A stretch of 64,000 bases of DNA from Dioscorea cayenensis subsp. rotundata (GCF_009730915.1 NC_052479.1:2418001-2482000), one strand, 5' to 3'. Shown: positions 1-14,500, counted from the stretch's first letter. Numbers and translations are program-made. Notes: generated from the sequence alone by a model not told the origin.

Positions 1-372
1 TTTTTTTGTAGGAACCCAAGTTTTAGCTTGTTTAACTCCCAAAGAGAGTCTATCATCTATTCAGTTTTTATTATAATATTCAGATCAAATTTCTTAGACT
101 TGGGTTTCTAGATCATTACAGTAGTTTGACCATGGAATTTTTATGTGTTTCGGTATTTCCGGTAAATGAGTTATAATTGATCCTATTGATAATACAGAGA
201 ATGAATATGAGTGTGTAACTTGTCATAATTGATTATATTGATAATACAGAGAATGAGTCTGTTATCTTTATCAAGGTGGTTCTATCCGTACCTGTTACTT
301 TTAGGAATGTTTTTATGATCATCTTGGTTTTGTTTTGATTTAACTTATCACCATTACTTTGCTTTTTATCAG
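1..372 (+). other. Intron of NFS2 with a short tandem duplication
   Basis: No coding similarity is visible before the acceptor ending at 372, so this is read as intron. A segment containing ATTGATAATACAGAGAATGA occurs twice, at about 173-211 and 225-257, offset by about 52 bp. Confidence 0.6.
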
Positions 373-3300
373 GTTCTCCTTACAATTGCTGAACACCATA
401 GTGCAATTGTTCCGTGGCAACTGGTTGCCCAACAGACAGGTGCCTCTCTTAAATATATTGGTTTAACAAAAGAACAAGTTCCAGATGTTGATCAGTTGAA
501 GAAGCTTCTCTCAAAAAAGACAAAGCTTGTGGTTACTCATCATGTCTCTAATACACTTGGTATATTTCAATCTTTTCTAATTCTCAGTATTATGATTTTT
601 TTCGTCTCCAAAAATGACTATCCTTTCTTAAGAGCATGTGATACTGAAGTTGTTGTGGGAGTGTTACCATTTTAAAAGAATTATATTGCCGAATCTGAGT
701 GGAGGCATTTGATTGAGCCACTGAAAGTAAATCCAGATTGTAGAGTTCAGGCCACGATGATATTAGATTATACTTGGCTGTAGTGGCTACATGCTTTGAC
801 AGCATGATTGACTTTTGCTGACATTTATTCAAGCCTAGTGCATATTTCAGACATTTTCTTTGCTTTGTATTGCTTTTAAATTTAACTCAACTTTTATGCT
901 TAAGATACTTTGTGTGGAACAGCTTTGAAGCAATCGGCTGGTTTTACGGGCATTGTCCTTGAAGCCTTTTTTGCTTCTAGAGTTGTTGAGAAAATATACT
1001 CAATTTGATATCAGAGGTTTGTCGCATTGTCACACCCGAATGCATTACATTTTGTGGCCTTCATAATGATGACAGATAACTATGTGTTCCCAAAAAGAGG
1101 AAAGCCATTTCTGATCTTTATTTCTCCAATTGATTTTGGTTGTTTAATTGCCTCTTGCAATTATTGTGGGACAACTTAATCTTTATGTGTGACTTGAGTT
1201 AGCGCTATAAGGACCTTCGGATTAGAAAAAATTTCTTGGACATTAATAAATTTTGTAGACAAATGTCTATTGTATTAAGTATTTTTAATAATTAATTATC
1301 TTTTGTGTCTGTCAATATTAGATATTAGGATTTGTTATCTTGTTATTTCTGATAATCAAGATTCTCAATTTGATGCAAATTTTCTTGTTGCCAGCTTCTG
1401 TTTTGCCTATTGATCAGATTGTCCACTGGTCCCATGATGTTGGTGCCAAAGTCCTTGTGGATGCATGCCAAAGCGTGCCTCACATGTCAGTTGATGTGCA
1501 AAAACTTAATGCTGATTTTCTGGTTGCATCATCACACAAGGTTCGCCTATGGCATTCTTTCGTGGTTGATTCTAAAAAAAAAAATATTTTCATTTAAATT
1601 TAAGGTTGTAATGTTCTATTATTAGGAATTTTTGGAATAAATGTGTCTCAGATGTGTGGGCCTACAGGCGTTGGTTTCTTATATGGAAAAAGTGAGCTTC
1701 TATCTGCAATGCCTCCATTTTTGGGTGAGTTTGTATTCCTTATCATGTGATACCTGTGTGGGCTTGTCTCTTCCACTCGTTCTGCTTCTTAAATATGTAT
1801 GTTCATTTACAATTGATCTGAATAGCTGATAAGTTTTCAGAACATCTAATTTCAAATGTGTCCCTTGGATAGGTGGTGGGGAAATGATAGCTGATGTATT
1901 TGAAGATTATTCTACATATGCTGAACCTCCTTCCAGGTCCGGATATTTACTTAATTCCAGATTATAGTATTGTACTTGTAATTCAACTCTGAGTGGTATG
2001 TTGCATCAGTTGAGTCTCCATACATGTATTATTGGGCATTAAGATTGCTTCTAAACTCAGGAAACTTTTCTGAGTAATATAGATTTATACCTTATTTTTA
2101 TTTATAATGATAAGAATTTGATTTCCTAATTATGATAGAAGTTCTAATAAGACCCAACTGGAAAATAATTCAGACTATAATATATTTCTTCACGAGCATG
2201 ATTTGTTGCATTTAGCTTGTTTTTGTATTTCTAACTTTTTCATGCAATGAATAAAGTCTATAGGAGTAATTTAGGGGTAAAGCCATCTTCGGTATCATAC
2301 TTTACCTTGAAGTTTAGTGCCATCTGTGCAATTTCAAAATGTTTGATATGGTGCCTGCACTTTGCTTTTTTGTTCATTTTCATCCTTGTGAATTACTTTG
2401 ATTGCCACTTGATGTGCGATATAAATTATTTGAGTATTTTATCCTTGTTCATGTGTAATTTAGAGGGGAAGCGGATGGTGATATGGCATATAAAGTTGAT
2501 TGCATTTTCCCATGTTAGCTTCGCATAAGATTTTTTTAAAAACTAACAAATATCTTCTCTTGTAGAAAGTGGATAAAATAAAAATATGTTTTGGATCGTA
2601 TATCAAGTGACAACTAAAATACTCCTGCACCTTGTTTGGTTGCAGGCTAGCAAATGTTCCCTTAGCCAAACAAGGTGGGATGCATACTATATAACCATTT
2701 TATAGAGATTTGATTATTTAAATGAATATATTTAATAGTTATTTATTATTAAACAATTATTACTATTTCGAAAAGTACATTTTAATCTAAAAATATTTAA
2801 TTTTTTTAGAATTAATTAAGTCAAACTTTGGTCAATTCAAATAATTTTTTTTGTCTAAAAGATCCTTTTAGACCCTCACTCTTATCCCCCAACCAAACTT
2901 CTCTTATGGACCAAATATGAATAAATAAATAAAGAGAAGCAAAGTACATGAACTCTATTGATCGTAACCGAAGATGACTTTGTTCTTAAATTTTAATTAT
3001 TTTGGCTGACTTTTGTTTGTAATATCTGCATTTTAGTCACAAGATTTTATTGATATATAGCAAACAATTAAGATAATTGCAAAACATTGTCTATAATTTT
3101 CTGCTGTTAATCATCATTAATCCTCTTGGTAGTTGTTTTATGGTTTAGATTGGTTAAGATCACTTAAATACTTGGAAGTGTAAGCTTCTCACCAAGATTT
3201 TACTAATACTAATACTTGGCATCACTAACCTACAAGCAACAACTTTTCAAGGTCACATTTTTGTATGAGTTGCTTGGATGTGCATAATTTTGAAATACAC

Positions 3301-5747
3301 CATGGTTCTCTTTTTCAGTTCATCTAGCAAGTTGTCATTTTGCCCATGGACTTCAGATTTCATTAATACATTTTTTATAAATAAATTTGAATTAGTTCTC
3401 AATGTCATCCTGAATATATTTTAGATTGCCACTATTTTTCAAGTATTATGTTCATATGTAATTCTGTGCACCATGTGTTCTGCCATGTTGCAACTGTATG
3501 TTCCAAGCTGCTTATGGAAGAAATAGGTTCTGAGCTTCTTTGTCAGTCCTCGTCCTCCTGTATTATCAATGTTTGGTCTTACCTACTTGACCATTATATG
3601 TAAACTGAAAGAAAATCTGACTATGATTTTAGCTAGCTATCTTTATATTGTAAATGTTTAGATCTACTTTTGCACAGATTTGAAGCTGGAACACCTGCAA
3701 TTGGTGAAGTCATTGGTTTGGGAGCAGCAATTGATTATTTATCCAACATTGGCATGCAAAGGATTCATCAATATGAAGTTAGTACATATTTATAATTATT
3801 TTTTTCTCTGTTATGTATAATTTAGGCCGATATATAATTTATTTTTATGTACCATACATATATGATTGTTTGTATATGGGGGATCTGCAGTTTTTAAATT
3901 TCTTTTTTCTTTCATATTATTGATTCAATATTGTCAACTAACCTCTTTGTCTAATCCGCTTTTCTCTTACTTTAGTTGGAACTGGCAAATTACCTATATG
4001 ATAGTCTCCTGACAATTCCCAACATCCATGTCTATGGTCCCGCTCCTTCAGAAACAACCCACCGTGCGGCTCTTTGTTCATTCAATGTTGAAAAGCTTCA
4101 TGCAACTGATATCGCAACTATTTTGGATGAAATGGTACGAACTACATCTGTAAAATTTACGATTGTGTGTGATAGGTTTTCTTGAGTAGGTTTTTAAATG
4201 AATTGCCTCCCATTGCTCCTGAGCATTAGCTGGAGAAAAAAAAATGTGGAATTATTGTTATGCCCATATCTTCTGTTTGAAGTTATTGCATGTGTCATAA
4301 ACTTGGTCAATGATACTCAATGGCACTTTGCAATTTCTCAAAGTATCAAATCACATTGCCTAGCATTCCTGCCGACCTTTTTTATTCCTTATTAAGGTGG
4401 GTGCACTGGTATAGTGGTACCAAAACAAACATTTTACCCATTTGATTTAGATGAGTTTCCTTTTTTTTTAGCATGTTTCATTGTCATCATAATCAGCTTG
4501 ACCATGCTTCATGTTACATCCCAGGGCAAGTCAACGTAATGCATTATTTCAAAAACAATTTTTTTTTTTGAAAAAATGCATTATTTCAATTGTTGCTTGT
4601 TTGAAAATGAAAATCAAGTACGGTATAATTAAATATAGGACTTGGGACGAAATCCAAACTGTAGTTCTGCTAATGGATCTTATTATCAAGTCTTTATTAT
4701 TATTGTATGGATTAGAAGTCAAACTAGAGAGGGCAAAGAGGCTGTGGCTTATTTAGTATAGTCGAACCAAAGAATTTTTTAAGTATTCCTTCAGTATTGA
4801 TGTCTCTTTATCCAAGATCGAAACTGACTTACTGTAATCTCATATCCTTATTCTCACATTGCAACCGAATAATATATTCTCTTCAACATCTGCGTGACAA
4901 GTGTAGGGACTTAACTGGTAGGATAAGTTTCTTTAGAAAGGGAGCTCATCACCTGCGAGGTACTCTTAGCTTATTTGGGATTAGTCACTTGTCATTGACA
5001 AATGTGTAAACATTTACTTTGACTTCGGCTTTAGCATCATTTTTTTTCTTCGTAGGTTTGAATATGTAAATGGAGTGAAAGCTAACTCATCTAAATATCT
5101 GCTTGAGTGGGTCTGAGCAATATCTCCATATTTGTGAATGAAGTTGCATATTTATAATTCCTATAAACATCATATTTAGTTAAGATGCCCTTTCTTGTCA
5201 TCTTTTAGTAGCTAATTCTGAAACTCATAATGCTGGTTTTGCTTTTCTTTGATTTTCTATGATGACAGAAGCGAAGTTGCTTCTTTCCCCTTAAACTTGG
5301 GAAATATTATCTGATTTACATAATTTTCAAAATATGCGAGGAAGAAAATAGTGATATTAACATATTTTTCAAAATATGCGAGGAAGAAAAATAGTGATAT
5401 TAACTTATAAAATTAGTTGCTTCAAATAATGTTTGTAGACCTTTTGGTTCTTTTGATTCTTGATGCATATCATTTTTTTATCACATGGCACTGGAACATA
5501 ACTGCCTACTGTTTTTCAAGAAAGGCTTTTCTTAAGCCAATCGGTAACAATTTTCCTGATGTTGCTGCTTTTTTAGCATGGAGTGGCTATTCGATCTGGG
5601 CACCATTGTGCACAACCACTCCATCGGTTCTTGGGTGTGAACTCTAGCGCACGTGCAAGCCTTCACTTCTATAACTCTAAAAAAGATGTGGAATTTTTTA
5701 TAGAAGCACTCAGAGACACCATTGACTTCCTCACCAAATTCCAGTAA
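373..5747 (+). CDS. NFS2: Plastid cysteine desulfurase (SufS/NFS2 type), 3' part
   Basis: Seven exons can be read: 373-559, 1395-1540, 1652-1724, 1873-1936, 3678-3777, 3976-4134 and 5577-5747, ending in TAA. They total 900 nt and splice in frame to 299 residues. The start and N-terminal third (transit peptide included) lie upstream of the window. The protein is a class V aminotransferase-fold PLP enzyme. Seen in sequence: [11 protein letters not shown], the [10 protein letters not shown] segment, the PLP-lysine motif SSHK at the exon 2/3 junction, [21 protein letters not shown], and the RSGHHCAQP loop, whose Cys is the persulfide-forming residue. The group II (SufS) signature separates it from mitochondrial NFS1. 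Known family role: it takes sulfur from cysteine for plastid Fe-S cluster assembly, activated by SufE. The ORF looks intact. Introns hold small repeats and a MITE-like hairpin. Confidence 0.95.
2628..2901. mobile_element. Possible Tourist-like MITE remnant in an NFS2 intron
   Basis: The 1.7-kb intron 1937-3677 contains a perfect 12-bp inverted repeat, CACCTTGTTTGG (2628-2639) and CCAAACAAGGTG (2666-2677). A further AACCAAAC-type end lies near 2891-2898. The TTGTTTGGTT/AACCAAAC pairing resembles Tourist/Harbinger MITE ends. No target-site duplication was established, so the boundaries are tentative. Confidence 0.35.
5324..5404. repeat. Two-copy tandem repeat, about 41-bp unit
   Basis: The segment starting TTTTCAAAATATGCGAGG is present at 5324-5361 and again at 5366-5404, nearly identical, inside the last NFS2 intron (4135-5576). 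Otherwise that 1.4-kb intron shows nothing recognisable. Confidence 0.85.
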
Positions 5748-8700
5748 GTGATTATGAAGTTAATTTGAATTATGTATGAGTTGTGTAATCTTTTTAGTGG
5801 TAAATATCTGTATTAGTTAACTTTAATTTGTTCTTGATCAAAGAATAAAATTTTGTATTTACACGCTGTTCTTCTTGCACTTCTGTGCAAAATGTGTTTA
5901 AATTGAAAACTATCACACATGAGTTGGCAGAAGCAGTAGAAATTTTAACTATGGGATTGGCTTAAATGACGACAGGCAGAAAGTAGCCTGGTTTCCACAA
6001 AATGACTCTGAATTTACCGAGGTGACTGTTCAGGCCATAAATTGTGCGATTTTATTCACATCCAAGTTCTGTGTTGAAGCCACTATCGCCCTGTTACCCT
6101 GTTATGCATTTTTATGACTTCTAAACTTGCTACAGTTCTTTTCCTTTTCTAGTTCAGGTTCCTTTTTTATTTGTATAGTAAATATGCTTTTGTTTTTGTA
6201 AATTGATGATCTTATATTCTCTCAACTTTGGTACTTTAGTATATTACTGTTATTTTTCCAATCTGAAGCCAAGTTTTTTAGAATGCTCCTTGTTGGTCAA
6301 GAGTCAGGACTATGGTTTTGATCATTACACTATTTTGTTCTGTTTGTCTTCAAATACTAAACCATTGATGGTGAACCGTCTTTCATGTCTCCAAAACCTT
6401 TCGTGTTCTATGTTCATAGTGCTCTGAGAACATGCTTTATCACTAGGAATAATACCTGATTTTAGATTTGCCAGCAATGATTATGAATTCAGGTAGAACA
6501 GTTCTTGTAAAATAATGTAAACTTTAGTTTCTAAGGGCTAAGTATCTCATCTGTTGAAGGCACTTTGTGTATGTTCTATAAAATAGAATATAACTATTTA
6601 CCTGATGCCAAATTGAGTGAGACCACCAATAAATTACTTGTACCCATCTATGTGCTACACTCATTGGCAAAGCAAGCATGTTGTTATTTGTGTTGTCTTC
6701 TATAACTTTCTCATTTGCCACCATGATAGTTAAGTCATGTAGAATGCATCTTGTGGGTGTTATTAATAAACTCAATTAACAGTGTGATTGACTGAAACCT
6801 ATGTTATAATCGGACCAATTTCCAGCCATTTGTTTTTTAATACTTTCCTATGTGACTTGAATGAGAGTATTGGTTGCAGTTTGGATTACTAGGTTTACTG
6901 TCTACAAATAAAATACTCCATGATCTCATGCCCACTCATTCCCATGCATCCTTATGCAGCTTAATTGGAGCATTACTGAGCTGAGTTATCAGCAGTATTC
7001 TCTTATTGTAACATCGTCAGTAAATTTACTAAATTTCTCACTGCCAATGTGGCATTTTTGTTCTAAGTAGATCTGAACTTTTAGTAGAGTTTTTAACTAC
7101 AAGCTCCATTTCGCTTTGATTGTCATGGTGTCTGTGCTTTGTATGTCTCTTTAGTTTTTTAGAGATTATATTTGGAAGAATAATCCTAATAGTGATGGTA
7201 AGAGAAGTTCCTCTTAACTTCATGATAATATTATTATGTTGCCTTAATTTACTTGATAGAAGCTGCCTCATGCTCATATGGGATTCTGGTATCTTATGAT
7301 ATCCAGAATTTTGATTATTTAGCCACAATTTGCTAGGTTTTATCAGTCTTTTGATCACATTTGGATTTTAGGGCACTGATATATGCTGTTATTCTTTCTA
7401 GGTAGCGCAGTGTTCAATGTTGTGTTGTTGGGAAGCACTAAATATCCCATGCTAGCTCATATTGTGTTTTGTCATCCAAAAGTAGAAAATACCTTTTTGA
7501 ATAATTAAGGCTTTCTAATATTACTGATCTGGAGTGGGATTAAAGGTGGCCTGTACTGTAGTTCCACCATCACCATCAGACCGAGTTGTTCTCTCTTGAA
7601 GCAAAAAGAGTGTGAAATGGTTAGTTGGAATGGTGGTTTATTCTAGACTGTTTAGCACATGGTTAGTTATGCCCTTTTCGACAAAGAGCTGTGTGTTCCT
7701 TTAGGCTATTTTAGGAGTGTGATTCTGGTCAACTCTGGATTCTATCATCTTTCATAGCTATCCCATGAGAAACTCACTAAAGCAGGGGGAGATGTTTCTG
7801 GTCACAACTTGTGTGTACTCCTTTTTTATTGATTAGAGACATGAAAAAATGGCTGGTAGTTGCATAGTAAGTGCGTTGTTTTTTCAACTTGGCTGGAAAC
7901 ATATCTGAAATGCTACATGGTAATAAGAATCTTTTTATGAGGGTTCTTGAAAGCTAGTACTTTTTGTCACAATGTATTTCTACTCCTCCAAAATATCTAC
8001 GTTTTTTGGTACAATGGTGACAGGCCTAGTAGCTAGAGTAAATGAGTTGTTCTTCTACATGAATAGAGAAACCAGTCTCATGTGAGATGTTGCAGTGTTG
8101 GAAGAGCTTGTGATGAAGGTTCTTCAATCCTAGTACTTTTTCATTATGATGTATTTCTACTACTCAAAAGACATCATCACTCTGTTTATTATAGTGATTA
8201 AAAAAAGTAAATAAGCAACTTGTGAAGTTTGAGGTTTACTCTTATTTGAGGAATTACCATTGATGATCTTCTCTGAGCACTTGGTATTTATATTTCCTGC
8301 TTTATATATTGCAGCTCAGCATATCTTTTCAGTCTATATATTACAAATTATATTCATGCATGTGCTTATTTAATGTCATTAAGTCATCTCTGCCTCCAGC
8401 CTTCTTCCTCCATGATTAAGGGTTTGTATTAAAAATTATATCTTAATCTCTTTTTTCAAAGGGCCTGTAGATAATATGGTCATCAGATCTAGTGTATTAA
8501 AGTATGCGTGTGGTGTTTGTCTGCTTTATAGGATTCTGTTAGTTTGGCAGGTCTCTTGCTACCATTCATTTTAATCATAGTGTTTTAGTGTGCAAATCCT
8601 TGACTAATAAATGCTATGTTTCATTGAAAATCATGCCAAGCATGATACCATATGTAGCTTTGATCACCCATAATGTAGTGTAAACTCGAAGCAAAGTTTC

Positions 8701-10510
8701 CGGTATGATTTCCGTCATGCAAAGTCTTTTCTGCAGGAATTTTGTAGCAGAAAAGTGGGACTTGATCTCCTCTCCGGCACACGGAAGAACTTTCGCCCTT
8801 TTTTTTTTTTTTGTACAATTAAATTCCTGGTTTTCCACTTTGTTTACTTTTCTTGAGTTTGCTAGTATTATAGAGTTTGTGAAAAGGGACCCCTCCACAT
8901 GAGCACTGCTTCTGCTAAGGATGGTCCTGTGTGATGCTCATTGCCGACCTACATCGTCTAATCAAAATGGCCCCTTGTTGAATGGGTCCTCATCTTAGTT
9001 GGACTTCCAGGGGTTATGTTACTAACTTTTTCCCCATTGCACACCTAATCTCATTGATTGCAGGGTTTCATCTACTGACTCTTCCAAGCAGTTGTTGGCC
9101 TATCCATTTTGATAGCAATGTCATCCAGGTATGTTCCCTTTCACCTTTTTTAACCTTTGTGTTACTTCATATTAGTTTTCTGATTAGCAAAATATAAATT
9201 ATGGACCATTCAGATAATGGGTTGATAACACACACACATGAGGATAAGGACATCCTATCTTAAGGACAACCTATAATAGTTATTGTCCATTCATATTTTT
9301 ATAACAATATTTAACACTTGTAATAGTACTGAATTACATTAACTAATAGTAAAAAATGTACGTCACCCCTAAATAGCAACCGTTACATCTAGATCATAAT
9401 TAAACTGGATTTTAAAAACCTGAGAATGCCCATAAGAATGTATATATATATATATATATATATTGTATATCTTTGCATTATTATGTTAGGCATACAATTG
9501 TGGTAAAAAATGAAAAGTGTGATTCTTGCTTATTTGCTGCCCTGCAAAAAGGGTACAAGATTGGTCAGGTCCTTGCCTATGAATGAGTACATCCCAACTG
9601 GAGATGGGTGGCAGTGTGCCAGAACAATATATTATCAATACCCAAAAATCCAATTTCTTGTTGGATCTTATGGTATGTTTGGATCTTGTTTTGGATGGAT
9701 ATACATCCACTTCTCTCAAGATTAGTATCACTATAAATTTAATACAATACAGTAGAAACAAGTTTTATTCCCAAACATGTATATATAAACTACTCATTAG
9801 GAATTAATTACTGGATAAGTAGTAGCTTGTCAAGAATGATAGGGGCGTTGATGCATGTCTGTAATCCAACATTCTCTTCTAAGTTCTAATTGTTTGACAA
9901 TCTACATGCAAAATTTAAGCATCATTTGACCACATGAAGGCCACACATTTGTCAGCCCTGTTACTTAAATGCTCTGGACCCACCTGACCAAACACACACA
10001 AGTCTCGTACACCTCAACCCCATCCCTCATCACGTGACGCCCTTTTTCCCTTAACAAATCCCCATACTTGACAAATATCTCCTATACTTTTTTATATATT
10101 AATTTCAAAAACATTTTTTTCCACAAGACTTCATTGTCCATCTTACACAGTGCAAGAGTTACATTATTATTAAATTAGAAAAACTCCTTAAAGTCCAAAC
10201 TTTTCCACGTCAAAGACGTGGAGCTCACGGAAAGGCTTCCTCTTCAGTCTTCACTCACTAATCACTATGCCATAAGGTCCCTTCTTCTCCTCCCAATATT
10301 TTCCCAAAATTAAATTAAATTAAATTAAAACCAAAATATAATAAAAAACTAATAATAATTATATATATCATAGTAACAAAAGATCCCGCCACACTCACAC
10401 CTCACTATTAACCCAAAACTCGCCGCCAAACTCGGCCAACTCATGACTCAGTCACCATAAAAAAACCCAGAACTTAGCGAAGGTGTTTTATGTCTTTTCT
10501 CACCCTCTCT
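5748..10510. other. Intergenic region, NFS2 3' flank to CRF 3' flank
   Basis: About 4.8 kb without a supportable gene. The first part is NFS2 3' UTR and flank. A roughly 53-bp segment containing CTAGTACTTTTT and ATGTATTTCTACT is duplicated at about 7941-7992 and 8116-8170. A TA microsatellite lies at about 9441-9464. The stretch 9500-9640 reads as slightly coding-like on both strands but matches no family I can name. The last few hundred bases before 10511 are the 3' flank of the CRF gene on the minus strand. Confidence 0.5.
7941..8170. repeat. Diverged direct duplication in intergenic DNA
   Basis: The stretches 7941-7992 and 8116-8170 align over about 53 bp: GGTTCTT, then CTAGTACTTTTT, then ATGTATTTCTACT. 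They lie about 175 bp apart. No flanking duplication or terminal repeat was found, so this is called only as a local duplication. Confidence 0.6.
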
Positions 10511-11398
10511 CTAAAACGTTACGACCTCAAGAGAAAAATCGGCCGCGTCGAACTCACCGAACTCGACCTCGCCCCAGCACTGTGTTTCTGGCCACCCGAA
10601 CTCCGTTAGATTTAACGGCGTTTCCTCCACACTCAACCCAAACGCGTCCACGTCACCGTAAACCAAGCAATCAAACGGCGTCTCCTCCACACCGTAACGC
10701 AGCACTGACGTCGGCGACGGAAACGCCGCTGACCCATCATCCTTGCTCACCTCCTCTCCACTCTCCACCGTCCCCGTCGCCGTTGCCGTCACCGACACCT
10801 CCGCCGTCACCGCTGCCGTCGCCGACGCCTTCGAGGTCGGGAAGTTGGTCACGGCCTTATCCCCCTTCAACCTCACGGCAGCGCTGTCGTAGACGAAGGC
10901 AGCCTCCTCCGCGGTGTCAAACGTCCCCAACCAAACCCTTTTCCGCTGCGTCGGATCCCGGATCTCCGCCGCCCACCTCCCCCACGGCCGCCGTCTCACC
11001 CCTCTGAACCTCTTCCTCTCCACCGGCTCCACCACCCTCCCCGCCTCCCGCTTCGTCACTGGCCTCCGCCTCCTCGGCGGCTCCTCCGCCACCTCAATCC
11101 CGATCTCATGCACAAATCTCCTCCTCTCTCTCCTCACCTCCTTCTCCTCCTCATCATCCTCACTCGAAGACTCCTCCGTCGCATCAGGGTCAGCGAAAGA
11201 GATCCGTACGATCTTAGGGTTTGCCGATCTCGATAGGGCTTTCCTCGCCGCCATCCTTCTCGCCGAGATCACGTATTCCCCAACCTTCTTTTCCGGCTCG
11301 CCGGCGCCACCGCAATCCCGCCGATTCATCGGTCGACGCTGGAGATGGAGATCGTGCGGCTGAGATCGATCCGAGGTTTCATCAAAAGGCCCAAACAC
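10511..11398 (-). CDS. CRF: AP2/ERF group VI factor (cytokinin response factor type)
   Basis: Intronless gene of 295 residues. An N-terminal CRF-type motif lies at about residues 61-82, with the core [20 protein letters not shown] and its acidic serine tail. A single AP2/ERF DNA-binding domain spans about 130-187, with [31 protein letters not shown] and [10 protein letters not shown]. The ERF-type Ala and Asp at domain positions 14 and 19 are present. Residues 105-130 are basic, a likely nuclear localisation signal. The C-terminus is acidic with repeated VEETPF/VEETPL, a likely activation region. Family role: nuclear activator linked to cytokinin and stress responses, binding GCC-box-like DNA. 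Start is the first Met; Met24 and Met49 are alternatives. GC is far above the flanks. The CRF paralogue cannot be named. Confidence 0.93.
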   Translation of the reverse strand: MFGPFDETSDRSQPHDLHLQRRPMNRRDCGGAGEPEKKVGEYVISARRMAARKALSRSANPKIVRISFADPDATEESSSEDDEEEKEVRRERRRFVHEIGIEVAEEPPRRRRPVTKREAGRVVEPVERKRFRGVRRRPWGRWAAEIRDPTQRKRVWLGTFDTAEEAAFVYDSAAVRLKGDKAVTNFPTSKASATAAVTAEVSVTATATGTVESGEEVSKDDGSAAFPSPTSVLRYGVEETPFDCLVYGDVDAFGLSVEETPLNLTEFGWPETQCWGEVEFGEFDAADFSLEVVTF

Positions 11399-11525
11399 GA
11401 CCCGGGTCCTTATCCCGAGGAATCCAGACGGTCAGGATTTAAGCTTTTAAGGGTTTAGAAAAGAGAGATGAACCCCAGAAAGAACCAGAAACGAGAGGGA
11501 GTAAACGAGAGTGTTAATGGAGGAA

Positions 11526-11533
11526 TATTTATA
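11526..11533 (-). promoter_or_regulatory. Candidate TATA box of the CRF gene
   Basis: The minus strand reads TATAAATA here, about 130 bp upstream of the CRF start codon, which fits a plant TATA box with a roughly 100-nt leader. Confidence 0.55.
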
Positions 11534-14500
11534 TGCCAAGTGGATCTCCCTAAATTACTATTATACCCCTATGATAAGGCCTCACTCCCCCATTCTCCTC
11601 TCAACCGTTGGATAACGAGATCCTACGGTACAGCTTCGTCATAATCCTCCAGTGGCAAAATAGTGATAAAACTCTCGGTTCAGGGTAATATCGTACTTTC
11701 ATAGTCTTGTTGGGATTCTTCTTAAGGTCTTAGCCGCCCTCTTAAAGTGGGCCCAACTCCGGCCCATCAACAGGCCTACATGCGCGGTCACAGTTTAAAC
11801 CATTCAGACCTGTTCCGCAGGACTATCTCAACGCTTCTCACTCACTCCCCCTTCTCCATCACCGTCCCATCGCCGAAACGTTAAACGTAGACCGTCCGAT
11901 TGAAAGACCTCTTCCTGTTCTGGTGTCTCGCGGGTTCAGCTTCTTGATATTTACAAAACCCAAGGGTGTTATCGTCAAAATCTCATGCGAGTTGGTCGTT
12001 TCGCTAGGCCACATCAGCTACTGTGTCATCTCAGCTTCCCGGAAAGAGTGCCATGAGATCTCGACACGTAAGCAATGTAAACGAAATCCTGAACGTTGGA
12101 TTGGCACGTGAGCACTGTACCCAAAAAGCAACAAAATGGGAAAACCAAAGCGGCCACCAATAAGAGTGGATGTCGGGGCTTGCGTGTCTTCCCGCGCTTC
12201 CTTCTCACGTGCTCCCTTCTCTCACGTGTGTTGTCTTTTTTTTTTCCTTCTTTTTTTTCTTCTTTTTTTCTTTTTTTCCTAAAAAACAACTTGCTTACCC
12301 CTATAAAAAAATAAATAATTATTAATATACATTTATAAGATTTGTATTTATATATAAATCTTTATATTATGTCCGTGCTAATCCAACGGCTCTCAACCCA
12401 TACTAGATTCATCTCCCCCGCACGATCCAACAAAAAATAGCATATTATAATAACCATCGATCCTACTCAACTCATCCTCACTCTAATGCTTTTTATCATT
12501 TGCGAACATCCTACGAAATCATATAACGTAAACTATATTAAAAATTAATATATATTTTTTATCAGATATATATTTTTTTATTTTTAAATAAATGATAATA
12601 TATTTTTTATATTAAAATTTTAATTAATTATCTTATTAAAAAAAGTATACAACTCAATAGTATGGCACCAAAGTTTAAAAAAGGAGGTCATGAGTTCAAA
12701 TCCCTCCTCGATAGTACTGTATATACACTGTATATCCGGGCTCCAGTACTGTTCGGTATTTTTTTATATTCACAAAAAAGAGCGCTTGTTGTCTATTTAT
12801 ATAAAAATAAATAAATAAATAGTTTATAAGGGTATATTAAGCAAATTTTCATTTTTGTATAGATGTTCAAACATCAATTAATTCTTTTAAGAAAAATTAA
12901 GTTTATGGTTCTATTGCAATTATATATATTAAAACTTTCATTTTAAGGGCTGGTGTTTATTTGTTTGATAAAATTGATGATTTTTAATAGTCTTTGTCAC
13001 TAACTAATTAATTATTTGAAAGAACGAAATAGATAGAATATTCAAATGATTAACTATCACCAAAACGTGTTTAATTAAAACATTTTTTAATAATTTATTA
13101 AATTAGGTTTAATTGTCAATATCTAATAGCAACACATATTGCAATGAATACTTTCTTGACTTTTATATAATGACTTTTAGTCATGAATGAGCGAACAAAA
13201 AAATCTTAAAACTTTAAAAAGATCAAGCATTCTCTTTTTCCCTTAATTAAAATATATTTACAATTTTTTTATAATTTTGAACAATATATATATATATATA
13301 AGAAATTAAAAAAATTTCAATGATACAAAGAGAATTCTCCAAATGAGTACTTTCCAAATTATTGGTCAAGTGAGTTTGTAGACTTGTAGTGATTGGAAGT
13401 TTCTGTCAAAAAATTAATTATTTATTTTATAGACTAATGTTGGGATAATTAAGAGGGATTAGTGAGGTATTAATAAAAAGTAATTAGGATAATAATGTTC
13501 AAGCTTGTCCTTTGCTTTGAATAAAGCCATTTGATTGCTTGTGTTTTGTACTCATCCAATATGCATGTATCTTATTAATAATTTCGCTGTTTTAGATTCC
13601 TTGTGAAATTGTTTAAGTAATAAGTATTATTCCAAAAGTAGGGATGCCTTTCTTTCTTAAGTACTTGATATTTTTAATTTTTTCAATAATTAATATATCA
13701 ATTTTTTTATAAGAATAATCATTATCTTATGTAGATTGACAACAAATTGGGACTACACAATATCAACTTTGTGTTCCCATAATTGAAGGCTAGTATATAA
13801 CATTTATTATTTTTAGTATTTAATATATTTAATATATTTGTGAATATTAATGTTAAAAATTATCTAGTTAATACATTCATAAAGAGAGAAAATATTTGAT
13901 GTTATTATAGTTCCTTTTAAATTCAAAATAATCTTTTTATTCTTAATAGTCTCATTCAAAATATGCCATAACAAATAATCACTTAAGTAGACCAGACAAA
14001 TGACTATTTATATTGTTAGATTTAAGATTATATTATGTTTGACAAATATATTAATTTTTAAGAAAATGTCGGTAAATTTTATGTGTGAGGTATAGGTTGC
14101 AATTTGATTTTTTAATTTTTTTTTTCCTTTCTTCTTCCAATATGGTGGGGTATTGTGACATGGAGTAGGAAAATGGATTTGCAACTTAATTAGGCGTTGG
14201 GAACATTCCCATATTAAATGACTCTAATGCATTATATAATTAGAGTCATAATGAATCTAATATACTAATTAATTTTTTTAATTAACTTTTAAAATTAATT
14301 AACTCCCAATTGACATACTTAATTATTTTGTAAAGCATATGATATCATGAAGAGCCACTTTTAACCTAGACAAAAGTTTCTTATTATGACTAATTAGCTC
14401 CAAACATGAGTCATTTAGCACCTTTATCATTAACTTTAATTAATGCTATATTTGAATTTTATTATATATAGTTATTAAATTTTTTTTTTATAAATTTGAT

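Noticed and set aside
9486-9761. Opposed ORFs around 9500-9800
   Set aside because: Slightly coding-like but no family recognised, no splice context and both strands open to the same degree.
10483-11007. Pro/Ser-rich + strand ORF over the CRF gene
   Set aside because: It is the antisense reading of a GC-rich real gene; the minus frame has an AP2 domain and the plus frame has only low-complexity protein.
12657-12715. Functional tRNA gene
   Set aside because: Only a B-box-like and a weak A-box-like sequence are present, with no cloverleaf.
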